Shown: positions 16,195 to 24,615 of the stretch, one piece after another
Position numbering within the stretch: position 1 is the stretch's first letter
Layout: the number at the start of each line of letters is the position of its first letter
NCBI GenBank assembly: GCA_016869175.1
Contig: VGEV01000009.1
Span: 1-46,625, forward strand
DNA from: Alphaproteobacteria bacterium
Lineage (GTDB): Bacteria; Pseudomonadota; Alphaproteobacteria; GCA-2731375
Length of the DNA: 46,625 bases
Direction of reading: 5' to 3'
Position numbers and translations under genes: made by a program
Notes under the pieces: model-generated
Told to the model about the DNA's origin: nothing
Database searches by the model: none
What the model saw: only the letters and a program-made list of their open reading frames with translations

Positions 16195-17540
16195 CCATGC
16201 ACGGCCAGGTCCCCGGCACGCGCCCGCTCAATGTGCTGCTGCTGCACGACCGCCAGCCTCGCCTCGCCGGCACGGTCGACCAGCATGTCGCGGCACTGGC
16301 CAATCGGTCGCGGCACAAGGTGGTCGGGCTCAAGATGCTGGGCGATCTGCCGGCCGGCCTCGATCTGGCGGCGTTCGATGCCATCGTGCTGCATTACACG
16401 CTGGTCGCCTGCCACGACGCCTATGTCTCGCCGGCGACGCGCGCGCGGCTTGCCGCCGCGCCGGGCGTGAAGGCGGCCTTCATCCAGGATGAATATCGCT
16501 TCGTCGACCGCACCGTGGCGGCGTTGTGTGCGATCGGGCTGGACCTGCTGTTCACCTGCGTGCCTGAGCCGGAGATCGAGAAGGTCTACCCGGCGGAGCG
16601 GCTGCCGGGCGTCGTCAAGCGCAACGTCTTGACCGGTTACGTCGACGAAAGCCTGTTGGGGCGGCCCGTCCTTGCGCTTCGGGACCGGCCGGTCGACGTC
16701 GGCTACCGCGCCCGCAAGGTGCCGGCCTGGCTCGGCGGCTTCGGCCAGGAGAAGTGGGCGATCGGCGTGCGCTTCGGCCAGGACGCGCCAGCCCATGGCC
16801 TGAAGGTCGATCTCGCCTATCGCGAGGAGGAGCGGCTCTACGGCCAGGCCTGGATTGATTTCATGACCGGCTGCAAGGCGACGCTGGGAACCGAATCGGG
16901 CGCTTCGGTTTTCGACTTCAGCGGCGAGGTGCAGCGCCAGGTGGAGGCGGCCTTGCTGGCCGACCCCGACCTGCCGTTCGAGACCCTGCAGGAACGCTAT
17001 TTCAAGCATCTGGAAGGCCTGATCCGGCTCAACCAGATCTCCCCGCGCTGCTTCGAGGCGGCGGCGCTGAAGACGCTGATGATCCTTTACGAGGGCGAAT
17101 ATTCCGGCCGGTTGACGGCCTGGCGCCACTATCTGCCGCTCAACAAGGACCATTCCAACATGGCCGAGATCGCAGCCGCCCTGCGCGACCTGCCGCGCTG
17201 CCAGGCGATGGTCGACTGCGCGTACGAGGAAGTGGCGCTGGCGCCGGCCAATTCGTTCCGCCAGCACGTGGCGGAGGTCGATGCCTGGTTGGCCGAGGCC
17301 TGGCACGACAAGCGCCCGTCGCCGGCCCCGGGGCTGGCCGATGGCGCCCTGCATCGGCTGCAGCGGCCGAACTTCCGCCAGCGTCGACGCAACCTGCAGC
17401 GCTGGCTCTACGAACACGCCAACCTGCTGCTGTTCCGCCACTTGCTGGGCGCCATGCCGGCGGCCCGGCGCGACCGGCTGCAACTCGTCCTGCACCGGGG
17501 CCTGAAGAGCCTGCTGACCGCGGTGCGCCCGCGTGTCTAG
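16191..17540 (+). CDS. Glycosyltransferase-like protein (GT1/GT4-type C-terminal domain)
   Basis: 449-residue soluble protein. The first 120 residues look like a GT-B N-terminal half (LNVLLLHDRQPRLAGTVDQH, FDAIVLHYTLVACHD, VKAAFIQDEYRFVDRTVAAL). The middle has VGYRARKVPAWLGGFGQEKW and ATLGTESGASVFDFSGEVQ. The region ISPRCFEAAALKTLMILYEG and HYLPLNKDHSNMAEIAAALR resembles the C-terminal glycosyl-transferase 1 domain with its sugar-nucleotide acidic motif. It has no transmembrane segment. It immediately precedes an AsnB-type gene, and the same order recurs at 23405-26541. The acceptor and donor cannot be assigned. Confidence 0.6.
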   Translation: MTMHGQVPGTRPLNVLLLHDRQPRLAGTVDQHVAALANRSRHKVVGLKMLGDLPAGLDLAAFDAIVLHYTLVACHDAYVSPATRARLAAAPGVKAAFIQDEYRFVDRTVAALCAIGLDLLFTCVPEPEIEKVYPAERLPGVVKRNVLTGYVDESLLGRPVLALRDRPVDVGYRARKVPAWLGGFGQEKWAIGVRFGQDAPAHGLKVDLAYREEERLYGQAWIDFMTGCKATLGTESGASVFDFSGEVQRQVEAALLADPDLPFETLQERYFKHLEGLIRLNQISPRCFEAAALKTLMILYEGEYSGRLTAWRHYLPLNKDHSNMAEIAAALRDLPRCQAMVDCAYEEVALAPANSFRQHVAEVDAWLAEAWHDKRPSPAPGLADGALHRLQRPNFRQRRRNLQRWLYEHANLLLFRHLLGAMPAARRDRLQLVLHRGLKSLLTAVRPRV

Positions 17541-17600
17541 GGAAGTACTCGACAGGACCGGAGCGAGCGCCTATAGCGCAAAAGCAATGGATGCGAAGTC

Positions 17601-19514
17601 ATGTGCGGCATAGCGGGCGCGGTCAGCCTGTCGGGGCGGCCGATCGAAGTGCTGGGACGGCGGCTGGCCGTGATGGCCGGGCTGATCCGCCACCGCGGGC
17701 CCGATGGCGAGGGTTTCTGGCGAGCGGCCGACGACTGCGTCGGCTTCGCCCACCGGCGGCTTGCCATCATCGACCTGTCGCCGACCGGCGCGCAGCCGAT
17801 GCTGGCGCCCAACGCTACCGCCATCACCTATAACGGCGAGGTCTACAATTATCGCGAACTGCGCGAGGAGCTGGCGCCGCATTGGCGCTTCCGTTCGAAT
17901 TCCGACACCGAATGCGTGCTGGCGGCCTACGAGCGGGACGACACCGAATGCCTCGCGCGGCTTCGCGGCATGTTCGCCTTCGCGCTGTGGGACGAGAAGC
18001 GCAAGCGCCTGTTCTGCGCGCGCGACCGTTTCGGCATCAAGCCGTTCTACTACGCCGTCGTCGGCGATGTGCTGTTGTTCGCGTCGGAGGCCAAGGCCCT
18101 GCTGCCCTGGCTGCCGGAGATCGCCACCGATCCGCAGGCGCTGGCGGAATATCTCACCTTCCAATACGGCATCGGCGAGCACACGCTGTTCAAGGGCGTG
18201 CGGCAATTGCTGCCCGGCCACGCGCTGACGTTGCAGGACGGCCAGCTTCGGGTCTGGCGCTACTGGGATGTCAACTACGAGATCGACTTCGACCACAGCC
18301 CCAACTATTACCGCCGGCGCACGGCCGAACTGGTCGGGCAGTCGCTCGGTCTGCACTTGCGCAGCGACGTGCCGGTCGGCGCCTATCTCTCGGGCGGCAT
18401 CGATTCCTCGTTGGTCGCCATCCTGGCGACGCGCGCGCAAGGCAACGCCAGCCAGTCCTTTCACGGCAAGTTCACCTGCCATCCAGGCTACGACGAAAGC
18501 GTCTACGCGCGCACAGTGGCGCAAGGCTGCGGCAGCCGGCTGCACGAAATCGACATCGGCCCGGAGGATTTCCGCGACAATATCGAGCGTGTCGTCTACC
18601 ACCTCGACTATCCCGTGGCCGGCCCCGGCTCGTTCCCGCAATTCATGGTCTCCCGCCTGGCCGCCGCCCACGTCAAGGTGGTGCTGGGCGGGCAGGGCGG
18701 CGACGAGGTGTTCGGCGGCTATGCGCGCTACCTGCTCGCCTATTTCGAGCAGTGCATCAAGGCGGCGGTTGACGGCACCTACCGCAACGGCAACTACGTG
18801 GTGACGATCGAATCGATCGTGCCCAACCTCACCTTGTTGCAGGAATACAAGCCGCTGATGGCGGAATTCTGGCGGCAAGGCCTGTTCGGCCCGGCGGAGG
18901 AACGCTATCTGCGCCTGATCGACCGCTCGACCGACCTGGCCGACGAGGTGGACTGGCAGGCGCTCGACCGCCAGCGCGTGGCTGCGGACTTCAAGGCGAT
19001 CTTCAACAACCGCGCCAATGTCCGCAAGGAAGCCTATTTCGACATGATGACGCATTTCGACTTCAAGTGCCTGCTGCCGGCCTTGCTGCATGTCGAGGAT
19101 CGCATGAGCATGGCGCACGGCCTGGAAGCGCGCGTGCCGCTTCTGGACCATCCCTTGATCGAGTTCGCCGCCACCGTGCCGGCCGACATCAAGTTCGCGG
19201 GCGGTGCCATGAAGCACCTGATCAAGACCACCTTCGCCGCCGATTTGCCGCCCTCGCTGCTGCAACGGCGCGACAAGATGGGCTTCCCCGTGCCGCTCAA
19301 GGAATGGTTCCAGGGCGAGTTGGCCGATCTCGTCGCCGACCTGTTCGCCAGCGACAGCGCGCGCGCGCGGCCGTTCCTCAATGCGCCGGCGGTGTTGCGC
19401 AATTTCGCCGAGGCCGGGCGGTTCTCGCGCAAGACCTGGGGGCTGCTGTGCCTCGAACTCTGGCATCGGCGGTTCCACGACCGCGCGCCCGAATGGCGCG
19501 CCATGGCCGCCTGA
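17601..19514 (+). CDS. asnB: Asparagine synthase-type amidotransferase (glutamine-hydrolysing)
   Basis: 637-residue two-domain enzyme. The N-terminal Ntn glutaminase starts MCGIAGAVSL with Cys2 as nucleophile, plus LIRHRGPDGEG, AHRRLAIIDLS and ITYNGEVYNYRELREEL. The C-terminal ATP-pyrophosphatase has the PP-loop SGGIDSS (264-270), LGGQGGDEVFGGYARYL, and the late EDRMSMAHGLEARVPLLDH. In glycan clusters such enzymes commonly amidate uronic acids rather than make free asparagine (WbpS-like), and the tviB gene here makes such a uronate likely. It follows the glycosyltransferase-like gene by 60 bp. Function as a true asparagine synthetase cannot be excluded. Confidence 0.9.
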   Translation: MCGIAGAVSLSGRPIEVLGRRLAVMAGLIRHRGPDGEGFWRAADDCVGFAHRRLAIIDLSPTGAQPMLAPNATAITYNGEVYNYRELREELAPHWRFRSNSDTECVLAAYERDDTECLARLRGMFAFALWDEKRKRLFCARDRFGIKPFYYAVVGDVLLFASEAKALLPWLPEIATDPQALAEYLTFQYGIGEHTLFKGVRQLLPGHALTLQDGQLRVWRYWDVNYEIDFDHSPNYYRRRTAELVGQSLGLHLRSDVPVGAYLSGGIDSSLVAILATRAQGNASQSFHGKFTCHPGYDESVYARTVAQGCGSRLHEIDIGPEDFRDNIERVVYHLDYPVAGPGSFPQFMVSRLAAAHVKVVLGGQGGDEVFGGYARYLLAYFEQCIKAAVDGTYRNGNYVVTIESIVPNLTLLQEYKPLMAEFWRQGLFGPAEERYLRLIDRSTDLADEVDWQALDRQRVAADFKAIFNNRANVRKEAYFDMMTHFDFKCLLPALLHVEDRMSMAHGLEARVPLLDHPLIEFAATVPADIKFAGGAMKHLIKTTFAADLPPSLLQRRDKMGFPVPLKEWFQGELADLVADLFASDSARARPFLNAPAVLRNFAEAGRFSRKTWGLLCLELWHRRFHDRAPEWRAMAA

Positions 19515-19536
19515 GGACTTCGTTCATGGAGAGGCA

Positions 19537-20472
19537 ATGAAAGTCTTCATCACCGGCGGCGCCGGCTTCATCGGCTCCCACCTGGCCGACCGACTGCTGG
19601 CGCAAGGCGACACCGTGGCCGTGCTCGACAATTACGAGACCGGCCGGCGCGACAATCTGGCGGCCCACCCGCGGCTCAGCGTGCACGAAGGCTCGGTCGC
19701 CGATGCCGGTCTGGTGACGGGCCTGATCGGCGATAGCAAGCCCGATCTCGTGGTGCATGCCGCCGCCAGCTACAAGGACCCGGAGAACTGGCTGCAGGAC
19801 GGCCTCGTCAACACCGTCGGTACCGCCAACGTCGCCAAGGCGGCCAAGGCGGCGGGCTGCCGGCGCCTGATCTATTTCCAGACCGCGCTCTGCTATGGCC
19901 TGAAACCCTTGGAACAGCCGATCACGCTGGCGCATCCCATTCTGCCGGGCGGCTCGTCCTATGCCATCAGCAAGACGGCGGGCGAGTATTACATCCAGCT
20001 TGCCGGCCTCGATTTCGTCACCTTCCGTCTCGCCAACGCCTATGGCCCGCGCAACCTGTCCGGCCCGCTGCCGACCTTCTATCAGCGGCTGACCGAGGGC
20101 AAGCCGTGCTTCGTCATGGATACCAGGCGCGACTTCATCTTCATCGACGATCTGGTCGATTGCGTGCTGGGAGCGGCGGCGGGCAAGGGACACGGCGCCT
20201 ATCACATATCCTCCGGCTCGGACTACGCCATCAGGCAATTGTTCGAGGAAACGGTGAAGGCGCTGCGCATCAACCTGGAACGCCCGGTCGAGGTCCGGCC
20301 GCGCCAGCCCGACGACGTTGCCACCATCCTGCTCGACCCCAGCCGCACCGAGGCCGAGTTCGGCTGGCGGGTGAAGACGCCGCTGGGCCAGGGCGTGGCG
20401 CGGGCGATCGACTGGTACAAGAGTCACGGCGTCAGCCAGACGTTCACGCACTTGAACCTGCCGAAGGGTTGA
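19537..20472 (+). CDS. NAD-dependent epimerase/dehydratase (extended SDR)
   Basis: 311-residue extended short-chain dehydrogenase acting on nucleotide sugars. The NAD motif MKVFITGGAGFIGSH is at the N-terminus, the catalytic YxxxK is YAISK (Tyr142), and FRLANAYGPRNLSGP and DFIFIDDLVDCVLGA are family landmarks. The upstream catalytic Ser/Thr position reads FQTALCYG, so a threonine or cysteine replaces the more usual serine. GAGAGG precedes the ATG at 19537. Whether it is a 4-epimerase, 4,6-dehydratase or decarboxylase cannot be told from sequence alone. Confidence 0.83.
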   Translation: MKVFITGGAGFIGSHLADRLLAQGDTVAVLDNYETGRRDNLAAHPRLSVHEGSVADAGLVTGLIGDSKPDLVVHAAASYKDPENWLQDGLVNTVGTANVAKAAKAAGCRRLIYFQTALCYGLKPLEQPITLAHPILPGGSSYAISKTAGEYYIQLAGLDFVTFRLANAYGPRNLSGPLPTFYQRLTEGKPCFVMDTRRDFIFIDDLVDCVLGAAAGKGHGAYHISSGSDYAIRQLFEETVKALRINLERPVEVRPRQPDDVATILLDPSRTEAEFGWRVKTPLGQGVARAIDWYKSHGVSQTFTHLNLPKG

Positions 20473-20482
20473 GGCGCGGACG

Positions 20483-21325
20483 ATGGCACGGCGGGTCAGC
20501 AACGCCGAGGTGCGCGACTTCTGGGAAGCGAACCCGGTGGCGGCGGCGGCGATCGAAGCGGCGCCCGGCAGCGCCGGCTTCTTCGCCGCCTTCGACCGGC
20601 TGCGCGAGGCGGAGGAGTGCGAACCTTGTGCTTTTTCCAACCTGATCCACGGCTATGACCGGGCGGCTGGCTTGGCGGTGTTGGATGTCGGTTGCGGCAA
20701 CGGCTATGTGCTGGAGCGCTACGCGCGCCATGGCGCGTGGGCGGCCGGCATCGATCTGACCGAGGCGGCCTTGCGGCTGTCGCGCCGGCGCTTCGAGCTG
20801 GCGGGCCTGCGCGGCGAATTCCGCCTGACCGACGGCTCGCGCGTGCCGTTCGCCGATGCCAGCTTCGACATCGCTTGCGCCATGGGCGTGCTGCACCATA
20901 TCGAGGATCCGCTGCCGATGCTCCGCGAGATGCACCGCGTGCTGAAGCCGGAGGGTCGGCTCATCCTCATGCTCTATCATCGCCACAGTTGGAAGGCGCG
21001 GGTGCTGATCCGCTTGCGCCGGCTGCTCGATCCGCGCTTCCGCGGCCTGAGCCAGCAGGAGGCGCTCAACCGCAACGACGGCGCCGGCTGCCCGCTGGCG
21101 CGGGTCTATTCCCGGGCCGAGGCGACGGCCGTGCTGGCGGCGGCCGGCTTCGTCGAGCCGCGCTTCACCGTCAACCAGCTCGGCTGGCGTCAGCTCCTCT
21201 TGGTGCCGCCGCTCGCCCGCCTGCTGGCGCCGCTGCTGCCGAGCCCCGATCGCAGCTTCCTTGCCCGGCGCTGGGGCTGGGCGCTCTACGTCCACGCCCG
21301 GCGCGGCGCTGACCACAAGGGCTGA
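20483..21325 (+). CDS. SAM-dependent methyltransferase (class I), third in operon
   Basis: 280 residues. The SAM motif AVLDVGCGNGYVLERYA is near residue 65, then AAGIDLTEAALRLSRRR, FDIACAMGVLHHIEDPLPML and MHRVLKPEGRLILMLYHRHS. This is the Methyltransf_11 pattern. The C-terminal 80 residues (CPLARVYSRAEATAVLAAAG, followed by a hydrophobic LVPPLARLLAPLLP) may contact membrane or lipid-linked substrate. It sits between two epimerase genes (10-base gap before, 4 after). Substrate unknown. Confidence 0.83.
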   Translation: MARRVSNAEVRDFWEANPVAAAAIEAAPGSAGFFAAFDRLREAEECEPCAFSNLIHGYDRAAGLAVLDVGCGNGYVLERYARHGAWAAGIDLTEAALRLSRRRFELAGLRGEFRLTDGSRVPFADASFDIACAMGVLHHIEDPLPMLREMHRVLKPEGRLILMLYHRHSWKARVLIRLRRLLDPRFRGLSQQEALNRNDGAGCPLARVYSRAEATAVLAAAGFVEPRFTVNQLGWRQLLLVPPLARLLAPLLPSPDRSFLARRWGWALYVHARRGADHKG

Positions 21326-21329
21326 TGCC

Positions 21330-22373
21330 ATGCTGCAGGGCGCGACGGTGGTGGTGGTGGGCGCGGCCGGCTTCGTCGGTGCCAACTTGTGTCATCGCCT
21401 GCTGGCGTTGGGCGTGCGGCGCCTGGTGGCGGTCGACAACTTGCTGTCGGCCGAGGCCGACAATCTGTCGGACGATCCGCGGCTCAGCTTCCTGCACGGC
21501 TCGATCACCGAGGACCGCCTGCTGGCGCGACTGCCGCCGGCCGACTGCGTGTTCCATCTCGCGACCTACCACGGCAACCAGAGCTCCATGGCCGATCCGC
21601 TGGCCGACCACGACAACAACCTGCTGCCGACGCTGAAACTGTGCGAGCACCTGAAGGTCGCGCCGGGCCTCCACAAGCTGGTCTATGCCTCGGCCGGCTG
21701 CACGGTGGCGGAGAAGACCTTCGCGGCGGCGGACGCAACACGCGAGGACGATCCCGTTTCGCTCTATCTCGACAGCCCCTACCAGATTTCCAAGATCGTC
21801 GGCGAGTTCTATGGCAACTACTACTTCATGCGGCACAAGCTGCCGTTCGTGAAGGCGCGTTTCCAGAACGTCTATGGTCCGCGCGAGGTGCTGGGCGCCG
21901 GCCGCTGGCGCGGCACGCCGGCCAGCGTCTGGCGCAACGTGACGCCGACCTTCATCTGGAAGGCGCTGGCCGGCGAGGCGCTGCCGGTGGAGAACGGTGG
22001 CATCGCCACGCGCGACTTCATCTATGTCGACGATCTGGTGGACGGTCTGGTTGCCTGCGCCGAGCGGGGCGAGCCGGGCGAGGTCTACAATCTCGCCTCC
22101 GGCGTCGAGACGACGATCCTGCAATTGGCCGAGACGGTGAACCGGCTGACCGGCAACAAGACGCCCATCCGTCTCGCACCGGCGCGCAATTGGGACCGCT
22201 CCGGCAAGCGCTATGGCGATCCGGCCAAGGCGGCCGAGCGGCTCGGTTTCCGCGCCGGCACGCCGCTGGAGGACGGGCTCGCCCGCACCATCGAGTGGAC
22301 CCGTGCCAATGCCGCGTGGATCGGCCACTGCATCGCCCGGCACCGGCGCTTCCTGGCCGAAGCCGAGCGATGA
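21330..22373 (+). CDS. NAD-dependent nucleotide-sugar epimerase/dehydratase (extended SDR)
   Basis: 347-residue extended SDR. It starts TVVVVGAAGFVGANLCHRLL, with VFHLATYHGNQSSM, KLVYASAGCTVAEK carrying the catalytic serine region, and the active-site YQISK (Tyr151). FQNVYGPREVLGAG and DFIYVDDLVDGLVACAERGE complete the family pattern. The ATG at 21330 starts at the fold; the frame is open earlier but overlaps the methyltransferase. The stop overlaps the UDP-GlcNAc 2-epimerase start (ATGA). Probably a 4-epimerase or dehydratase for a UDP-sugar used in the repeat unit. Confidence 0.83.
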   Translation: MLQGATVVVVGAAGFVGANLCHRLLALGVRRLVAVDNLLSAEADNLSDDPRLSFLHGSITEDRLLARLPPADCVFHLATYHGNQSSMADPLADHDNNLLPTLKLCEHLKVAPGLHKLVYASAGCTVAEKTFAAADATREDDPVSLYLDSPYQISKIVGEFYGNYYFMRHKLPFVKARFQNVYGPREVLGAGRWRGTPASVWRNVTPTFIWKALAGEALPVENGGIATRDFIYVDDLVDGLVACAERGEPGEVYNLASGVETTILQLAETVNRLTGNKTPIRLAPARNWDRSGKRYGDPAKAAERLGFRAGTPLEDGLARTIEWTRANAAWIGHCIARHRRFLAEAER

Positions 22374-23401
22374 GCGTGCTCTCGGTCGTCGGCGCCCGGC
22401 CGCAATTCGTCAAGGCCGCCGCCGTCAGCCGGGCACTGCGGACGGCGGGCCTGCCGGAAACGATGCTGCATACCGGGCAGCATTACGATGCCGACATGTC
22501 GCAAGTGTTCTTCGATGAACTCGACATTCCGGCCCCGCGGCACAATCTCGGCGTGCACGGCGGCCGCCACGGCGAGATGACGGGGCGCATGCTGCTGGCC
22601 CTCGAGCCGATCCTGTTGGCGGAAAAGCCCGACTGGGTGCTGGTCTATGGCGACACCAATTCGACGCTCGCGGCCGCGTTGGCGGCGGCCAAGCTCAATC
22701 TGCGGGTCGCGCATGTGGAAGCGGGCCTGCGCTCGTTCAACCGGCGCATGCCGGAGGAGCTCAACCGGCTGCTGACCGATCATCTGAGCGCCCTGCTGTT
22801 CTGTCCGACGCGGGCCGCCGTCGCCAACCTGGCGAGGGAAGGCATCAAGGCCGGCGTGCATCACGTCGGCGACGTGATGTACGACGCCACGCTGCATGCC
22901 AAGGCAGCCGCCGGGCGACGATCCGACATCCTGCTTCGACTGGGCCTCGTCCCCGGCCGCTACGACGTGGCGACCCTGCACCGGGCGGAGAACACCGACG
23001 ATGCCCAGCGCCTGAAGCGGCTCACCGATTGGCTGAAGGAACGGGCGGCGGTGCGTCCGGTCGTGCTGCCGCTGCATCCGCGCACGCGGGCGGCAGTGAC
23101 GGCGGCCGGGCTTGATCTCGCCGGCCTTGCCGTCATTCCGCCCGCCTCCTACCTCGACATGGCGGCTTTGGTGGCCGATGCCGCCGCCGTCTACACCGAT
23201 TCCGGCGGGCTGCAGAAAGAGGCCTATTTCCACCGCAAGCCCTGCGTCACCTTGCGCGAGGAGACGGAGTGGGTGGAAACCGTCGCGGCTGGCTGGAACC
23301 GGCTGTGGCAGGGGCCGGGTTTCGCACCGCGAAGCGAGATATCGGACTATGGCGACGGCCAAGCGGCGCAGCGCATCGTCGCCATCCTGGCGGGCGGCTA
23401 G
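22370..23401 (+). CDS. wecB: UDP-N-acetylglucosamine 2-epimerase (non-hydrolysing)
   Basis: 343-residue GT-B-fold epimerase interconverting UDP-GlcNAc and UDP-ManNAc, or a related 2-epimerisation as in WbpI. It starts VLSVVGARPQFVKAAAVSRA. It then has LHTGQHYDADMSQVFF, WVLVYGDTNSTLAAALAAAK, HVEAGLRSFNRRMPEELNR, TLHRAENTDD, and the C-terminal YTDSGGLQKEAYFHRKPCVT, all family signatures. It supplies a ManNAc-type precursor to the operon. Starts on the ATGA overlap with the preceding SDR gene and ends 3 bases before the next gene. Confidence 0.92.
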   Translation: MSVLSVVGARPQFVKAAAVSRALRTAGLPETMLHTGQHYDADMSQVFFDELDIPAPRHNLGVHGGRHGEMTGRMLLALEPILLAEKPDWVLVYGDTNSTLAAALAAAKLNLRVAHVEAGLRSFNRRMPEELNRLLTDHLSALLFCPTRAAVANLAREGIKAGVHHVGDVMYDATLHAKAAAGRRSDILLRLGLVPGRYDVATLHRAENTDDAQRLKRLTDWLKERAAVRPVVLPLHPRTRAAVTAAGLDLAGLAVIPPASYLDMAALVADAAAVYTDSGGLQKEAYFHRKPCVTLREETEWVETVAAGWNRLWQGPGFAPRSEISDYGDGQAAQRIVAILAGG

Positions 23402-23404
23402 CGC

Positions 23405-24613
23405 ATGCGGGAATCGCGCATCAAGACCCTGGTACTGCACGCGCACTACACCACGCGGCTGTCCTATTACGACGATTGGCTGGATGCCTTTCGCGCTGCG
23501 CCCGGATTCGCGGTCACCGCGCTCAACATCTGCCAGCGGGACATCGGCGCGGCGCTCAAGCCGGCGCTGCGGGAGGCCGAACTGACGGTGCTGCTGCATT
23601 CGACCAACGGCGACACCACGATCTACCTGGAACCGCTGGCCCCCCTGTTGGCCGCGCGCAAGGGCAAACTGCTGAGCTTCGTCGGCAACGAGTTCAACGC
23701 GGTCGGCTCGCCCATCGCCGCCAAGCGGCAAGTATTGGCCGTCGTCCGGCCGGACATCATCGCCACGCAATTGCTGAAGGAAGCGGGCGCCTATCTGTTC
23801 GGCGACCTGGCGGAACGCATCATCGCCGTGCCACACGCCCTCAATCCCGGGGCCTTTCGCGCCGAGCGGTCGGCCGCGGAGCGCCATATCGACCTCGGCG
23901 TGCGCGCGGCCCGCTATCTGCCGCATCTGGGCGACGAGGACCGCAACCGGGTGCACGCGCTGTTCGCCGCCAACCGTTTCCAGCCACCGCTCACGGTCGA
24001 TATCGGCGATCAGCGCCTGACGCGGAGCGACTGGGCGCGCTTCCTCAACGACTGTCGAGGGACGGTCAGTTGCGAGGCCGGCTCCTGGTATCTCGAACGC
24101 GACGACGCCACGGTCGAGGCAATCCGCCAATGGACGCGCCGGCGGATGGGCGGCCGGCTGGTGATCGCCAACGATTCGAACCTGCGCCGGCTCGGGCACA
24201 AACTGCCCTGGGGCCTGCGCGCGGCCGCCCGGCGCCTGCTCAGCGCGGGCCCGTTGCGGCATGAGGTGACCGTCAACGAGGAACTGCCGTTCGCGGAGGT
24301 GCATGCCCGCTTCTTCGCCGGCCGCCCGCGCCCGCCCGTCTACGGCAAGTGCATCTCCTCGCGCCATTTCGACGCCATCGGCACTAAGACCTGCCAGATC
24401 ATGCTGCGCGGCCGCTATAACGACATCCTCGAGGCCGACCGCGACTATATCGCGTTGGCGCCCGACTTCGCGAACCTGGAAGACGCGGTGGCGCGCTTCC
24501 GCGACGCACGCTATCGCCAGGCGATGGTGGATGCCGCCTATGAGCGCGCGCTGGCCGCGCATACCTACCGTCACCGCATCGACCGCGTCGCCGACGCGGT
24601 GGCGGCGCTCTAG
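23405..24613 (+). CDS. Glycosyltransferase-like protein (GT1-type C-terminal domain)
   Basis: 402 residues without membrane segments. The N-terminal half (LVLHAHYTTRLSYYDDWLDA, TVLLHSTNGDTTIYLE) and the middle (FAANRFQPPLTVDIGDQRLT) look GT-B-like. The end has GTKTCQIMLRGRYNDILEAD, DYIALAPDFANLEDAVARF and YRQAMVDAAYERALAAHTYR, which parallels the C-terminal GT1 domain of the 16191-17540 product (GTES, SGRL and LPLNKDHSN region). As there, an AsnB-type gene follows directly. Family assignment is from pattern only, and donor and acceptor are unknown. Confidence 0.6.
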   Translation: MRESRIKTLVLHAHYTTRLSYYDDWLDAFRAAPGFAVTALNICQRDIGAALKPALREAELTVLLHSTNGDTTIYLEPLAPLLAARKGKLLSFVGNEFNAVGSPIAAKRQVLAVVRPDIIATQLLKEAGAYLFGDLAERIIAVPHALNPGAFRAERSAAERHIDLGVRAARYLPHLGDEDRNRVHALFAANRFQPPLTVDIGDQRLTRSDWARFLNDCRGTVSCEAGSWYLERDDATVEAIRQWTRRRMGGRLVIANDSNLRRLGHKLPWGLRAAARRLLSAGPLRHEVTVNEELPFAEVHARFFAGRPRPPVYGKCISSRHFDAIGTKTCQIMLRGRYNDILEADRDYIALAPDFANLEDAVARFRDARYRQAMVDAAYERALAAHTYRHRIDRVADAVAAL

Positions 24614-24615
24614 CG